DNA from: Myotis daubentonii
Taxonomy: Eukaryota > Chordata > Mammalia > Chiroptera > Vespertilionidae
Assembly (NCBI RefSeq): GCF_963259705.1
Contig: NC_081842.1
Location: forward strand, 60,958,787 to 61,022,786
Direction of reading: 5' to 3'
Length of the DNA: 64,000 nucleotides
The translations under genes and the position numbers were made by a program. A model generated the notes under the pieces. The model was not told the origin of the DNA. It made no database searches and saw nothing but the letters and a program-made list of their open reading frames with translations. This document shows, piece by piece, positions 24,686 to 36,521 of this stretch (within the stretch, counting starts at the first letter, position 1; the number at the start of each line of letters is the position of its first letter).

Positions 24686-25404
24686 CCCCTAAGGACCATG
24701 CTGCAATCACTCTGTAACAACGCCTCCTTGGACAAGTCATTTTCCCACTGTGGGCCTCAGCTCAGTCACCTCTGAGGTTGAGAGAGATGAGCTGGAAGAA
24801 CCCTAAAGCCACTTCCAAAGTGGACATCCTATGAGTCTATGTGGTATAGAGGCCAGGGCTAGGGGTGGAAGGGTCTTCCCAAAAGGGGATTAGAAGACAA
24901 TATAGAAGAGTTCCAGAAATTCACCAGACCTAGTGGTAATTCTCGTAAAATCTATGTTGGCTTAAAGTTTAAAGGGCTCACCCAGTCCAGGCAGAATTAG
25001 GTGAGAACTGATCTCAAAGAAAATGGTTGGGCATGTATAATTAGACACCTAAAAGGGAACCAGGGGCGGGGGCGGGAGGGGGGGGGGAAACACCACAAGA
25101 AAATACAAGTAGCTTTATTTAGGTTCAATGAAATTTATCCATAAAAATATATTTCCATTTTTCTCTTTTTTTATGGTGACAGCCGCTGAATACCTAGGGC
25201 AGTCATCAGGCCTATAAAGAGTCTAATTCTAAAGTCAGTTAGAACTTACAGAGAAGTGGCAACTAACCTCATATTATATTTTAGAAGATGTGGGTCATAT
25301 GAATCCCATATGGATTTGTCTTTTATTTTATATGCAGTGTATAACAGCTTCTCAAAGTAGCAGTCTACATTTACTGCTTTGACTCCATTGCTACTATTTA
25401 CTGC
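24686..25404. other. No gene seen; G-rich tract
   Basis: Unassigned except for a G-homopolymer-rich stretch at 25065-25090. Confidence 0.4.
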
Positions 25405-25893
25405 TTTTTTTTTTATTCTTGACATTGTTACAGATATCCCCTATTTCCCCCCCTTTGCCCCCTCTCCCCATCCCCACCTCCACCTTTGCCACATCACTGT
25501 CTGTGTCCATGGGTTATGCATATATATGTTCTTTGATTAATCTCTTCCAGTCCCCCCCACCCGCCTCCCCTCTGAGATCTGTCAGTCTGTCCCATGCATC
25601 CATGTCTCCGGTCCTATTTTGTTCATTAGATTCCACGTATAAGTGAGATCATGTGATATTTGTCTTTCTCCGACTGGTTTATTTCGCTTATCATAGTAAT
25701 CTCCAGGTCCATCCATGCTGTTGCAAAGGGTAAGAGTTCCTTCTTCTTTATAGTCACATAGTATTCCATGGTGTAAATGTACCACAGCGTTTTTTGTCCA
25801 CTCATCTACTGATGGGCACTTGGGCTGTTTCCAGATCTTGGCTGCTGTAAATAAGGCGGCAATGAACATAGGGGTGCGTTTATTCTTAACAGT
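25405..25893 (-). mobile_element. 5'-truncated L1, 3' UTR plus ORF2 C-terminus
   Basis: A T-run at the left is the complement of the poly(A) tail. A C-rich 3' UTR follows (25435-25570), then the end of ORF2 on the minus strand. The minus-strand peptide includes 'FIAALFTAAKIWKQPKCPS', the conserved C-terminal ORF2 motif. Only about the last 100 codons are present and they contain frame breaks, so it is inactive. This is the usual outcome of truncated target-primed integration. Confidence 0.9.
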
Positions 25894-26570
25894 TTGAAAC
25901 CTGGCTCCAGCTTCACATGGAATTATTTTCTTCAAGATTATCAGACTACCTCCTCACTGATAAACTCAGTAACCTCTTAAGAATGTTTGTTCTCCAGGAG
26001 CTGTGCGCTACGTTTGACGTGACTGATTTTATCTTCTCCTTTCTGCAATAATGCCCAGCTTTGGCAGACGTAACATTAACCGCATCAAGCTTTCCTCATA
26101 CCTCTGAGCACTGTTTCTGGGAGGTTCCTCTTCCAAATACCCATTATATGTAACCATTGTTAAAAAACTTTTGTTCTTCGTATGTCTTTTTTTTTTTTTT
26201 TTTTGGCCTAGATGATTTTCAACATTTTCATTCTTTGGGGAAAGCTTTAAGAATCTCTGTTGATGACTAACAAATCTTCATTTTTGTCTTTGCACTCCAA
26301 GTCCAAAGTACTAAAAAATCTCAAACTGCTTCTAGATATCCTCAGGTCTTCAAATTCAACATTTCCCAAACCAAATGCTTCATTATCACCTTTAAGTTAG
26401 TCCTTAAATTTCCTAACTCTGTTAACAGAACCACCATTTTCTTAATCATCCAGGCTAGAAATCTTGCTGCCTTTAGCTGTTTCTAACATGTTTCTATACT
26501 GTAGCCAGAAAAAATACATATAAAGACTTAAAAAGAGCTGTATGCTTACCTTGGAGACAGTGAGGTAGGG
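25894..26570. other. No gene seen; T-homopolymer
   Basis: Unassigned sequence with a T run of about 19 bases at 26187-26205. Confidence 0.4.
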
Positions 26571-26591
26571 AAAAGCTGGGACTTAATTCTT

Positions 26592-26837
26592 GTGTGTGTG
26601 TGTTTCTTAATCCTCACCCAAGGATGTTTTTCTATTGATTTTTAGAGAGAATAGAAGAGAGAGGGAAAGACAGAGAGAAATATCGATGTGCGAGAAACAC
26701 ATCGATTGGTTGCCTCCTGCACTCGGCCTGGGCTGGGGAGGAGCCTGCAACTGAGGTACATGCCCTTGACTGGAATCGAACCTGGGACCCTTTAGTCAGC
26801 AGGCAGATCCTCTATGCACTGAGCCAAACCAGCTAGG
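26592..26837 (-). repeat. Ves SINE
   Basis: Minus copy with 'ttaatcctcacccaaggatg' at the tail side and '...gagccaaaccagctagggc' at the head. Flanked by an imperfect 17-bp duplication 'gctgggacttaattctt' (26575) / 'gctgggatttaactctt' (26838). Confidence 0.92.
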
Positions 26838-28375
26838 GCTGGGATTTAACTCTTAATTCGTACGTGCTCTGGAGGGAGAGGGACCATTGAGAAAGCATGC
26901 CAGCAGTCACTAAATCAGTAGAATGCAAGTCCCATTGTTCATGCATGAGGTGTGTTTCTTCCTTTCTGGCCACACTGCTCTAGTTCAGTACCTTGTGTCT
27001 TTGTCCTGGACTATTGTAACCGCCTCCTAAATGTAAGGCCTTGGGCTAGGTTTTCAAAATCTTTCTGTACAAGTCAAGACAGGAGAGATTTGAGCTGGCA
27101 GTAGAAACCAGCGGGCAGTAGAGGCAGTGGGAAGGAGGGTAGTTAGCTGACAATTAGAGAAACATGAGCTAAAGGGGACCTCAACCAATTGCCATCTTGG
27201 GTCACATTGTAACCCAGGAGAGGTGATCTGACCTCTTTAGTTGGAGGATGTCACTGCTTTCCATTCTTGCAACAACACATTAAAAGACATTGTGACAAAA
27301 TGGAGTTTATATGAGAGAGTCATCTGAATAGTGAAGTTGTATCTCATGAGAAATTGTTGACCAACAGGAGATATTGAACTTGGAGAAAATACAAGGGGGG
27401 TAGTATGGTTGTCTTCATATATGTAAAAGACTATCTTGTGGAAATCACTGACAAATTTTATAAGTGTCAGAGGTGTCCTGAGATGGAATGCATTCATTTC
27501 CACAAATATTTTTTGTATGTCGGTTCCATGCTAGACATACGATAGGCAAGACAATCCTTATCCTTGTGGAACTTGTGTTTTAATCTGACAGACAGATAGA
27601 CAATAAGCAACTAAACAAATAAATAATTTCAGAAAGCGATGAGTTCAGCTGCTTACGAGCTAATAATGCATCTGTTCTGAGGAGTATATGAGACTAGCTT
27701 TGATGACTACTTGGTAGAAGGTTTTAGAAGAGATTTAGGCATTGGATGGGTTATTGGATTAGATAACCTTAGGGGACCCTTCAATCCCAAGATTTTATGA
27801 TTTTGCCTTTCTGTTATCATCTACCAAATCAGGACTTGCTCGAAGAAACACAAAGGCTTAGAAATCCCAAACTCCTTGCTATTCCAGGAACAAGCTTTGC
27901 ACTGAGGTTAGTGAGTCAACAGTGACTCAGTGTATTTGCCTATGTGGTTCCTCTGCCTGGAATGTCTTTCTCTCACTTCTCTGCCTCTTAGAGGCCTCCT
28001 TGTCCATCAAAAGTCGACTCAAAGGTAAACTTTTTAACCAAGGTTTCTGGATACCACTGAAATGTGCTGTTTCCCCCATCTGGGCCCAGTGACATTAGCT
28101 TGTAGCACTCTTAAAGCACTTACTGTATTTTACTTGTATTGGAGTTCACTATTTGTCTATCTGCTTCCCTACCAGCTTCTGGTTTTCTTGAGAACAGGGA
28201 CCATATTATCCTTTTATAATGCTCCATAGTGCTTTGCACCCAAAAGATATTCAACAAATAAAGCAATGCATTTATTCATTATTATCTTTAGTGAATTAGA
28301 CATGAGCACTGCTTAAAGTAGAAAAAATAATAACTTAGTGGTTTAACTAAGAACTTTCTCTCTCAATCTCTATTG
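26838..28375. other. No gene seen; old repeat scrap
   Basis: 27505-27640 ('ttccatgctagacatacgat', 'cttatccttgtggaacttgt', 'acagacagatagacaataag') resembles an ancient mammalian interspersed repeat. The rest is unassigned. Confidence 0.4.
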
Positions 28376-28377
28376 TT

Positions 28378-28545
28378 ACCCTCTTTAACTAGCTATATGG
28401 CCCTAAGTTTCTTTCTCTATACAATGGCAATGATATTAGTACCTACTTCGTAAGATTGTTGCAAGGCCAAATACAACAATCCATGTCAAGTGCCTAGGAC
28501 AGTACCTACCCATGATGAACCCTCACTAAATATTGGCTATTATTA
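28378..28545 (+). repeat. MIR relic
   Basis: 'tagctatatggccctaagtt', 'agtacctacttcgtaagatt' and 'ctcactaaatattggctatt' follow the MIR order. It ends in an (ATT)n tract to 28560. Confidence 0.75.
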
Positions 28546-28564
28546 TTATTATTATTATTACTAA

Positions 28565-28960
28565 CTAGAGGCCAGGTGCATGAAATTTGTGCATTTGGGG
28601 GGGGGGCGGGGAGTGTGTCCCTCAGCCTGACCTGCATCCTCTCCAATCCAGGAGCCTACAGGGGATGTCCTACTGACAACTTAGGCCTGCTCCCCATGGT
28701 TCTCTGCTCTCTGCAGGGCCTGCCTGCTCCACACCATGGTGACGGGCAAGCAGGCCCTGCTAGGTGCTGCCTGCAGGCTGCATTTGCCAGCTCCTTGTAA
28801 CAAACATACTACTATGGGGACACTAACCATAACCATCCAGGCCTGGCTCCTTAGCTGTTGCTCTTTCCACTGCATCCTGCTGCCTTCCAGCTGTATGGCT
28901 GATTGGAGATGCTGTTGCTCCAAAACCTCACAGGCCCCAATTCTTCATTGCTAACATTCT
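28565..28960 (-). mobile_element. Helitron 3' end, truncated or carrying captured DNA
   Basis: Begins A|CTAG followed by 'aggccaggtgcatgaaattt', the reverse complement of a HeliBat 3' terminus (CTAG end plus the short palindrome, here weakened by mutation). I do not find the matching 5' 'TC...' end downstream, so the left-to-right extent is approximate. The interior is GC-rich and not matched to the other Helitrons here. Confidence 0.65.
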
Positions 28961-29935
28961 ATGGACAAGGAGCCTAATTTCAGGCTGTCGGGGCCGAGGC
29001 TGCTGGTACTTCTCCAGCCTCAGGTAGGCTGAGGCCTGCAGGTGGAGGTTATGTGGGGCTCCATCTGTGAAAGGCTGGGGACATGACAAAGGCAGGCTCT
29101 GAGGTCCGTCTCATGTGCATTTCACCCAGGAAAAGTAAAAGACACTACATGGTTCTGCATCTTGTGTGTCAGGAAGACAAACTCTGAAATGGATCAAGAC
29201 TCGTCTGAAATGCCAAGCCAGGCATAAAGGACTTTCAATCTATGTTAGGAGCGAGAAGCAAAAATCAGGAAGGGATAGCCCTCGCCCCCTTGCTCTTTGA
29301 GAAGTGGTGTATTGTCAATAAAGAATTGAAAGAAATCAGCGTTACTTTGGTCTCATGAAAGGGGATAGTGTTCATTGCAGAGGTTAGCATAAACAGAGAG
29401 AAGAAGCTGAAGCTATAAGAAGCACATCTTGCTGCTTTTCTGGAGTCTTGGGCTTAAATGAACTATATACCAAGGGACTGATTGCCTAATATTGGTCTCT
29501 ACATTATTAGTACATTATATTTACATGGAACCCTTCAGTTACAAAGAGCTCTCATTTCAATAGTCAACAAATCCAATATAACAAACATTTATCGGGTTTT
29601 TGCTTATGCAAAGTGCAACCACTTTTCCTCTTTGGGTGACAGGACCTCTAAAGTTGTTCCTAAATAATATAGCACAAGCACCCATTGATACTCAGCCTGG
29701 GTGATGGAGGGCTCTTGGTGCAGCTCTGCCAGGTGTAGGGGAAAGGGAAGCCATGGATGAAACGAAGCACCTTCCTGAAAAGTCAGTTACTTGAGGATTT
29801 GTGTGTGTGCGCACACGTGTGTGTGGAGGGGAGTGCAAGTTTGTATTAAAATGAACAGCCATTTTCCATTTTGTGGAGCAGAGGACAAAGTCTCCTCCTT
29901 TGACCTTTATTTTGGGCAGCTCCTAGTGCAAAAGG
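28961..29935. other. No gene seen
   Basis: Possibly the remainder of the Helitron cargo up to about 29.2 kb, then unassigned AT-rich sequence. Confidence 0.35.
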
Positions 29936-29939
29936 GGAA

Positions 29940-29940
<1 letters not shown>

Positions 29941-29992
<52 letters not shown>
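29941..29992. repeat. (GT)n microsatellite
   Basis: About 25 uninterrupted GT units, with a second short GT/GC-rich alternating purine-pyrimidine stretch just upstream at 29800-29825. Such runs can adopt Z-DNA. Confidence 0.97.
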
Positions 29993-29993
<1 letters not shown>

Positions 29994-30109
29994 AGAGATA
30001 AAGTCTGAAAAGTACTAAATCTGAACTTGTACACTTAGACTAATCCATTTCCTTGTTGACATATTAAAACTTCATTAATTCAGGCTCTATTTATTTGGAA
30101 TATTTTTAA

Positions 30110-30322
30110 AAATATATTTTATTGATTTTTTACAGAGAGAAAGGAAGAGGGATAGAGAGTTAGAAACATCGATGAGAGAGAAACATCAATCAGCTGCCTC
30201 CTGCACACCCCCTACTGGGGAATGTGCCTGCAACCAAGGTACATGCCCTTGACTGGAATCGAACCCGGGACCCTTCAGTCTGCAGATGGACGCTCTATTG
30301 ACCGAGCCACACCGGTCAGGGC
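30110..30322 (-). repeat. Ves SINE
   Basis: Minus copy with tail 'atattttattgatttttta' and head 'gagccacaccggtcagggc'. Flanked by near-identical 'tatttggaat' duplications (about 30092 and 30323). Confidence 0.93.
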
Positions 30323-32225
30323 TATTTGGAATTTTTAATAATCTGAATAAGTACTATAGTCTATGTGTATGTAAAAATAATGATAAGAGATATTTTTAAG
30401 TTCCATGGTGATGATTTAAAAACTAAAGGAAACATAAGAACACCCTCAAATATTTCATAAAGAATAATTTATCTTCAAATACTTAATACACACATTATAA
30501 GTATTGTTATTTACTTATCAAAGCAGATGTGAAAAGTTGATCAGTTCCATTTTGAATTACATTATATATTTGAACATTTATAAAACTTCCTTTAATTTTC
30601 TTTAACAATATTATTGTAATCAAGCCTTTTCTTCCACTTTTTCCTGCTATTCGTGATAATCAGCAAGGTTTAAATCACTAACCCCTCCCATTTTCTACCA
30701 TATAAACCTTCTAAAGAAGGTGTGGTTTCCTAGCTTCTCGTTGGGCAAGTTATAACAGGGTCATTGTCCTGAGCTTCCCCAATAGTTACCCTTGGAATGA
30801 CCTTGTTAACTTCAATTCAAAGGAAAAACTTGGCAAATAGTAATAACTCCGTGGGCCATTCCCCTGAGAAACCCTGACATACCTGTTAATCATTTCTTGC
30901 CCTGAACCACTCATTCTACTTAGATAGACCACAACTGTTACAAAATTCCCTCCCAAGGCCAGTAGAACAAAAGTTTGCAGATTAATTCCCAGCTTTAGAA
31001 AATTCCCTATGAGGAGAGTGACAAATTCTACATAAAGGTCATTTGTTGCAAACACAGTATGTTGCAAGCACATTGAGTTTTAAATTCTCAATATTGCTTC
31101 ATGCATCATTTATCCCATGCCATGCTGTCCCCTAGGTACCAGTTCTATTCATCCTATCCCAGTGCTTAGGTCCAGAGGGACACGTTGTGTGGGGAATGAA
31201 AGCATGTTGTCTTGGCCACTGTGGAAGGACTTACTATGTGTGGCCTTGGAAGTGTCACCTCACCTATGGACTTTAGGTTCCCCAACTATGAAATGCAAGG
31301 ATTGGATGAACCATCTTTTTGATGACTACCAGCTCCAACAGTACCTGCTTCTATAATGTGAAGCACAAAGAGATAATATTAGGAAGGTGGTGGAGGCTGG
31401 TGGTAAGTGGCAGGGGTAGGTAGCTGAAGGAGGACTTTGAATGAAAGATTGAAGAGCTTAGATTTTCTAAAGTAGACAAGGAAATCAATTTAGGTTACTG
31501 AACAGCTGGGTGAAATGATGACAGTGGTATGAAAGTTAGATTAATCTGACAAGTGTGTAGGATGCTCTGGAGTGGATTTAGAGACATCACACATACACAA
31601 TAACAGCAAAGTTAAGGCAAACATCTCATTATTTTTGCTTCCCAGAAGGCAAAAGATTCTACTTCTGTCATATTGAAAAGAACCAATTAAATAAGAAATT
31701 GTAAGCCTAAGGAAAATTTCAGGGCTTAACTTTTTATTTCCCAATAATCATCCACACCCATATCTCCTACATGAGTACAGGCCTTAAAAGTTTTCAAACA
31801 ATTTTCACAGGTGCTGCCTCATTTCATCCCCTTAAACATCAAGTATTTTCCAACAAATACTAGAAATAGTCCTAAACCAAGACCAAGAAGCAACTGACCA
31901 CAGACTCTTTTAGGCAACCTGGCCACATTAGCATTTCATTATGGAAAGGTTTGCTCAACTGGTGGCTACTCAGAGAAGGTACTCTTGGGCCGTGGGACAT
32001 GAGTAATGAATGAAACCTGGAAGTCCACCTCCTGGGGTTAGCCGAATGGCAAGTGGGTCCCTGACTTCCTGGACATCCTCATGAGTGTACATTGACTCAG
32101 TTTTGCTCCCAACCTCTTGGGAGGTAAAAGCCCTCCCACAGTCAAGTGCTTTTTAAAACCATTATCCTCTCACCTGAAGGTAGAGTAGGCCTCTCACATG
32201 GGAGCAATCCACAGGCAAAGAAATA
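30323..32225. other. No gene; MIR and L2-like scraps
   Basis: 31200-31345 has MIR-like text ('ccccaactatgaaatgcaag'). 31385-31575 resembles an old L2-like element. The rest is unassigned. Confidence 0.4.
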
Positions 32226-32229
32226 GGTT

Positions 32230-32715
32230 TTATGTGCCAACATGGATGGACCTTGAGAGCACTATGCTAAGTGAAATAAGCCAATCTGAGAAAGACAAAT
32301 ACTACTAGTATACGATTTCACTTATATATGGAATGTAGTAATCAAAATAAAGAAGCAAACAAAATAGAAACAGACTCATAGACACAGAGAGCAGACTGAA
32401 CAGCTGTCAGAGGGGAGGGGGGTTGGTGGGCTGGGTGAAAAAGGAAAAGGGATTCAGAAAAAACAAACAAACAAACAAAAAAAATCACACTGAAACATAA
32501 AACACCGCGTAGATGGTGATTGCCAGAGGGAAAGAGAGTTGGGGGAGACAGAAGAGGGTAAAGAGGGGATAAATGTTGATGGAAGGAGACTTGACTTTGG
32601 TTGGTGAATACACAATACAATATACAGATGATGTATTATAGAATTGTACACCTGAAAGCTATATTATTTTATTAACCAATGTCTCCCCAATAAATTCAAT
32701 GAAATTTTTAAAAAA
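32230..32715 (+). repeat. 5'-truncated L1 3' end
   Basis: 'acatggatggaccttgagag', 'tatgctaagtgaaataagcc' and 'gacaaatactactagtatac' are the conserved end of L1 ORF2/3' UTR. The copy closes with 'caataaattcaatgaaattt' and an A-rich tail. Confidence 0.88.
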
Positions 32716-33233
32716 TAGGTTTAAATGACCTCACAATTTCCAATGATAAGTGGTGCCTACTTAAAGTTCTCTGTTGATTGAGAAGGACCCTGAGACTGAG
32801 TTATCTATTATCCATAAACTAAAGGCCGGGTGCACAAAATTTGTGCATGGGGGCGGGGAGGTCCTTCAGCCCGGCCTGCACCTTCTCCAATCCGGGACCC
32901 CTCGGGAGATGTTCAACTGCTGGTTTAAACCAGCAGTTGGACATCCCTCTCAAAATCCGGGACTGCTGGCTCCTAACTGCTGACCTGTCTGCCTGCCTAA
33001 TCACCCCTAACCACTCTGCCTGCCTGCCTGATCGCCCCTAACCGCCTCTGCCTGCCTGCCTGATTACCCCTAACCCCTCTGCCTGGCTGTCTGATCACCC
33101 CTAACCCCTCTGCCTGCCTGCCTGATGCCCCTAACCCAGCCGTGGGCAAACTACGGCCCGTGGGCCGGATTCGGCCTGTTTGAAATGAATAAAACTGTTG
33201 AAAAAAAAAAGACCGTACCCTTTTATGTAATGA

Positions 33234-34447
33234 CTAGGGGCCTGGTGCACGAAATTCGTGCACTGGGTATGTGAGGGGGGAGAGTGTCCCTCAGCCCAGC
33301 CTGCCCCCTCTCACATACTGGGAGCCCTCAGGCGTTGACCCCCATCACCCTCCAATCGCAGGATCGGCCCCTTGCCCAGGCCTGACGCCTCTGACAGAGG
33401 TGTCAGGCCTGGGCAGGGGACCCTCATTTCCCCCCATCACTGGTTCTGCCCCAAGCCCAGGCCTGATGCCTCTGGCCCAGGCATCAGGCCTGGGCAGGGG
33501 ACACCCAGACCCCTCCGATTGCTGGCTCTGCCCCTTGCCCAGGCCTGATGCCTCGGCCAGAGGCGTAGACCCCCATCACCCTCCGATCGCCTGATCAGCC
33601 CCTTGCCCAGGCCTGACGCCTCCGCCAGAGGTGTCAGGCTTGGACAGGGGACCCCCATCTCCCCCCGATCACTGGCTCTGGCCCCTGCCCAGGCCTGAGG
33701 CCTCTGGCCCAGGAATCATGCCTGGGCAGCGGACCCCCATCTCCCTCTGATCGCTTGCTCCACCCCCCGCCCAAGCCTGACGCCTCTGACCCAGGCTTCA
33801 GGCCTGGGCAAGGGGACCATCATATCCCCCCAATCCCTGGCTCAGCCCCCCGCCCAGGCCTGATGCCTCGGCCAGAGGAGTTGACCCTCATCACCCTCCG
33901 ATCAGCAATCACCGGATCGGCCCCTTGACCAGGCCTGAGGCCTCCGGCAGAGGTGTCAGGCCTGGGCAGGGGACCCCCAGCTCCCCGCGGTTGCAGGTTC
34001 CGCCCCTGAGCAGGCCTAACGCCTCTGGCTGAGGCGTCCGGCTCGGGCAGCGGGGACCTGCAGCTGCAGCGGCCCCGCGATCGTGGGCTCCGCTTTAGGC
34101 CCAGGCAAGGGACCCCTAGCTCCCGGGACTGCCAGCTTCGACTGTGCCCAGCTCCCATTGCTGGCTCCACCCCTACTTCCTGCTATCACTGGCCAGGGCG
34201 GCAAAGGCGCCTGCCCCCCAGCTCTTAGCTCCCCCCTGGGTTTCCGATCACTGTCAGTGGCAGGGGGCTTCTTCCTCCTTTCCCTTTCGCCTCCCTGCAT
34301 TGTGCCTACATATGCAAATTAACCGCCATCTTGTTGGCAGTTAACTGTCAATCTTAGTTGGCAGTTAATTTGCATATAGCCCTGATTAGCCAATGAGAAG
34401 GGTATCGTCGTACACCAATTACCATTTTTCTCTTTTATTAGTGTAGA
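33234..34447 (-). mobile_element. Inner Helitron (non-autonomous)
   Basis: 1,214 bp, minus orientation: the left end is A|CTAG, followed after a few bases by the 19-nt palindrome 'gtgcacgaaattcgtgcac' (33245-33263), the 3' terminator hairpin of Helitrons. The right end is GA|T, the complement of A|TC. Comparison with the intact hAT at 24.3 kb shows it inserted between A and T of 'gtaatg-A|T-gttta' with no target duplication, exactly the rolling-circle signature. The interior is a GC-rich tandem repeat. No transposase is present. Confidence 0.95.
33360..34080. repeat. ~82-bp minisatellite inside the inner Helitron
   Basis: The word 'cccaggcctga' (or close variants) recurs at about 33375, 33456, 33538, 33606, 33688, 33770, 33853, 33928 and 34007, giving steps of 68-83 bases. 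Several units contain 'aggcctgatgcct' followed by 'aggcatcaggcct', so single strands can fold into hairpins. Confidence 0.88.
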
Positions 34448-34879
34448 TGTTTACTTTGAATTTATATTAGTTCACACAAACACTCCATCCATGCTTTTGT
34501 TCCAGCCCTCCGTTCCAGTTTAAGAACCCATTGTGGCCCTCAAGTCAAAAAGTTTGCCCACCCCTGCCCTAACCCCTGTCTGCCTGCCTGATCGCCCCTA
34601 ACTGCTCTCCCCTGCTGACCTGATCACCCCTAACCCCTCTGCCTGCCTGTCTGTCTGCCTGATCACCTCTAATCCCTCTGCCTGCCTGCCTGATCACCCC
34701 TAACCCCTCTGCCTGCCTGATCGCCCCTACCCACCTCTGCCTGCTTGCCTGATTGCCCCTAACTACTCTCCCCTGTCGGCCTGATTACCCCTAACCACCT
34801 CTGCCTCGGCCTCCACCACCGTGGTTTTGTCTGGTCTATCCAGTCTAATGAGCATATTAGCCTTTTATTAGTATAGATG

Positions 34880-36415
34880 CCATGGATACAGAAAAGGAGT
34901 ACATGGTGCCACAGGTCCTCGTTTTTGCTATGCCTACCCTAGGCCTTAACACTTAGGGCTCAAAACCCCCACTCAAGGATTTACCTCTACCACAGTGGGT
35001 TCTGATGTGCTAGGTCATTAAGTTAGTGCAATACCAGTTTCTACTATTTTGCCTTCAGCACAGCCTTCAGCAGGTCCCTAGGGCATCAGCTGCCTGGAAG
35101 GCCATCTCCCTTCTGGATTATATGAGGCTCCTTTGCTATCCACAATAGATATGTTTGGCAAATCATCATTTGGTTGTCAGCATAGTACACTTCTTCCTAA
35201 AGCAAGGTAATCCTAATTTTGTCAGGGAACACATTGTTTCTTTAGGGAGCATCGTGAGGCCTCTTTCATAAGTTTTCATTTGGATGCCAGTAAGTTTTGG
35301 CCTCAACATTAAAGTTCAAGGCAAGGGACCAGTCTTCTAAATGGGCACCTGGCCAAAGCACTGAACTTTGTCCCAAGATTCACTGGGTTATGGGCCAGTT
35401 TCCAAAGGGGAAAAGCATATTAGATTGCTTGATGAGGTTTTAGCTAGTCTCTAACATTTGCAACTTTTGACTCATTCACCTTGGAGATAACATTTTAGTG
35501 TCTTTGGTAAAATCCTATAGATTACCAATGCTTCTGAAAATGTACAAAATATCAATATGAATAACATCAATTTAATTTGTACTTTTCCCATGAGGGATTT
35601 TCCAAATGACAGCACGTTTTCCCATTGTACTAGCAAGTAATGCAAATCTTCCTTTAGATAGAATACCTGTCTTTATGCCAACTCTTGGCTTCTAGCATAC
35701 TGACCTGAGGTTTTTCCTCCAAGATACTATTGGGGGTCAGTCAGGAAAATTTCTGTTTTGCCTTCCCCCAAAACATTAATATCTCCATATCTTTTTAGTG
35801 TACTCTTCTCTACTTCTAAACCTTGATCTTATTATCTTAAATTTTCTTTTATTTATTCCAAATTGCTATGCAACCTGAACTCACCTTCATAATTTAGACT
35901 CTACAAAGTTATAGAGGACTCTAATGAGTTTCTAATGTTAAATGTATCATTTTGCAGTCTTTTAAAAAAATGATATAATGGTCTACTACTTACCCACTTG
36001 AACCATTTTTGCTACTATTTCCACATCTTCATAATCCTTAAAAGTGAGAGGGAGTCAACATCTCAACTCTGTTCTGTATTCTCACTGTTTCTCAGATGCT
36101 TCATTCATCCTTACAGAGTTAGTGATCAATGTCTCATGGATAATCCTAGTTCTCTTGAAACAGCTCCAGATTTCCTTTTAGGCACTGGCCTTGTACCTCC
36201 TGCTGCTTTCTGGGTGTGGCAAATATCGCATTGAAATTTATTACTTAAACAGACCTCTAGTTGCCTAGGGTAACTGTAGTTTTGGTCTTCCCAGTGTGCT
36301 GTTTCAGCACCCCCCCACCACCACCTTTTTTTTCTTTTTAACTTTTGTGACAGAATTCCTCTTTCTTGTGGGGACATACTCTGTCCAAGAAGTAGGCGTG
36401 CAAGATGAGTATGGC
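34880..36415. other. No gene seen; possible degraded retroviral or other old repeat
   Basis: Long AT-rich tract without intact frames. Its texture suggests an old endogenous element on the minus strand, but I cannot name it and it may be plain intergenic sequence. Confidence 0.3.
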
Positions 36416-36432
36416 CAGTACATCATTCCATT

Positions 36433-36521
36433 CTCCCATCCAAGTACTAACCAGGCCCGACCCTGCTTAGCTTCCGAGATCAGACGAGATCGGGCGCGTT
36501 CAGGGTGGTATGGCCGTAGAC
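36433..36521 (-). pseudogene. 5S rRNA retropseudogene, 3'-truncated
   Basis: Read on the minus strand from 36521 it begins 'gtctacggccataccaccct' and follows mammalian 5S rRNA for 89 nt (identical to my recollection of the human sequence) before stopping after 'cttggatgggag'. The last third of the 121-nt RNA is absent and there is no poly(A) tail. A 15-bp direct repeat 'catcattccattctc' flanks it (36421-36435 and 36522-36536, overlapping the 5S by 3 bases). The intact 5' end, truncated 3' end, missing tail and target duplication fit a tailless retropseudogene. Promoter box C is incomplete, so transcription is unlikely. Confidence 0.93.

Larger units (their letters stand above)
33137..34566. 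mobile_element. hAT element split by a Helitron
   Basis: Left part 33137-33233 and right part 34448-34566 together reproduce the 213-bp copy at 24302-24514. Ends 'cagccgtgggcaaact' and 'agtttgcccacccctg'. Flanked by an exact 8-bp target duplication CCCTAACC (33129-33136 and 34567-34574), as expected of hAT transposases. This word also recurs in the host tandem repeat, so it is slightly weaker evidence than in unique DNA. Confidence 0.92.
32819..34877 (-). mobile_element. Outer Helitron of a three-level nest
   Basis: Minus orientation. Left end CTAA (mutated CTAG) followed by 'aggccgggtgcacaaaattt', with the terminal palindrome 'gtgcacaaaatttgtgca'. Right end '...ccttttattagtataga' then T, i.e. 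the complement of A|TC. Its interior is an irregular repeat of about 27-36 bp around 'ctgcctgcctgatcacccct'. A hAT element (33137-34566) sits inside it. Without the insert the element would be about 0.63 kb. I see no Rep/helicase coding, so it is non-autonomous. Confidence 0.85.

Noticed and set aside
25582..25935. 117-codon minus-strand frame as a possible gene
   Set aside because: Its sequence is the L1 ORF2 C-terminus followed by 3' UTR translation, within a truncated L1 copy.
33000..34860. Repeats resembling CRISPR or telomeric CCCTAA arrays
   Set aside because: Units are irregular and contiguous with no spacers, and lie within Helitron termini. CCCTAACC occurs once per unit of about 30 bp and not as pure hexamers.
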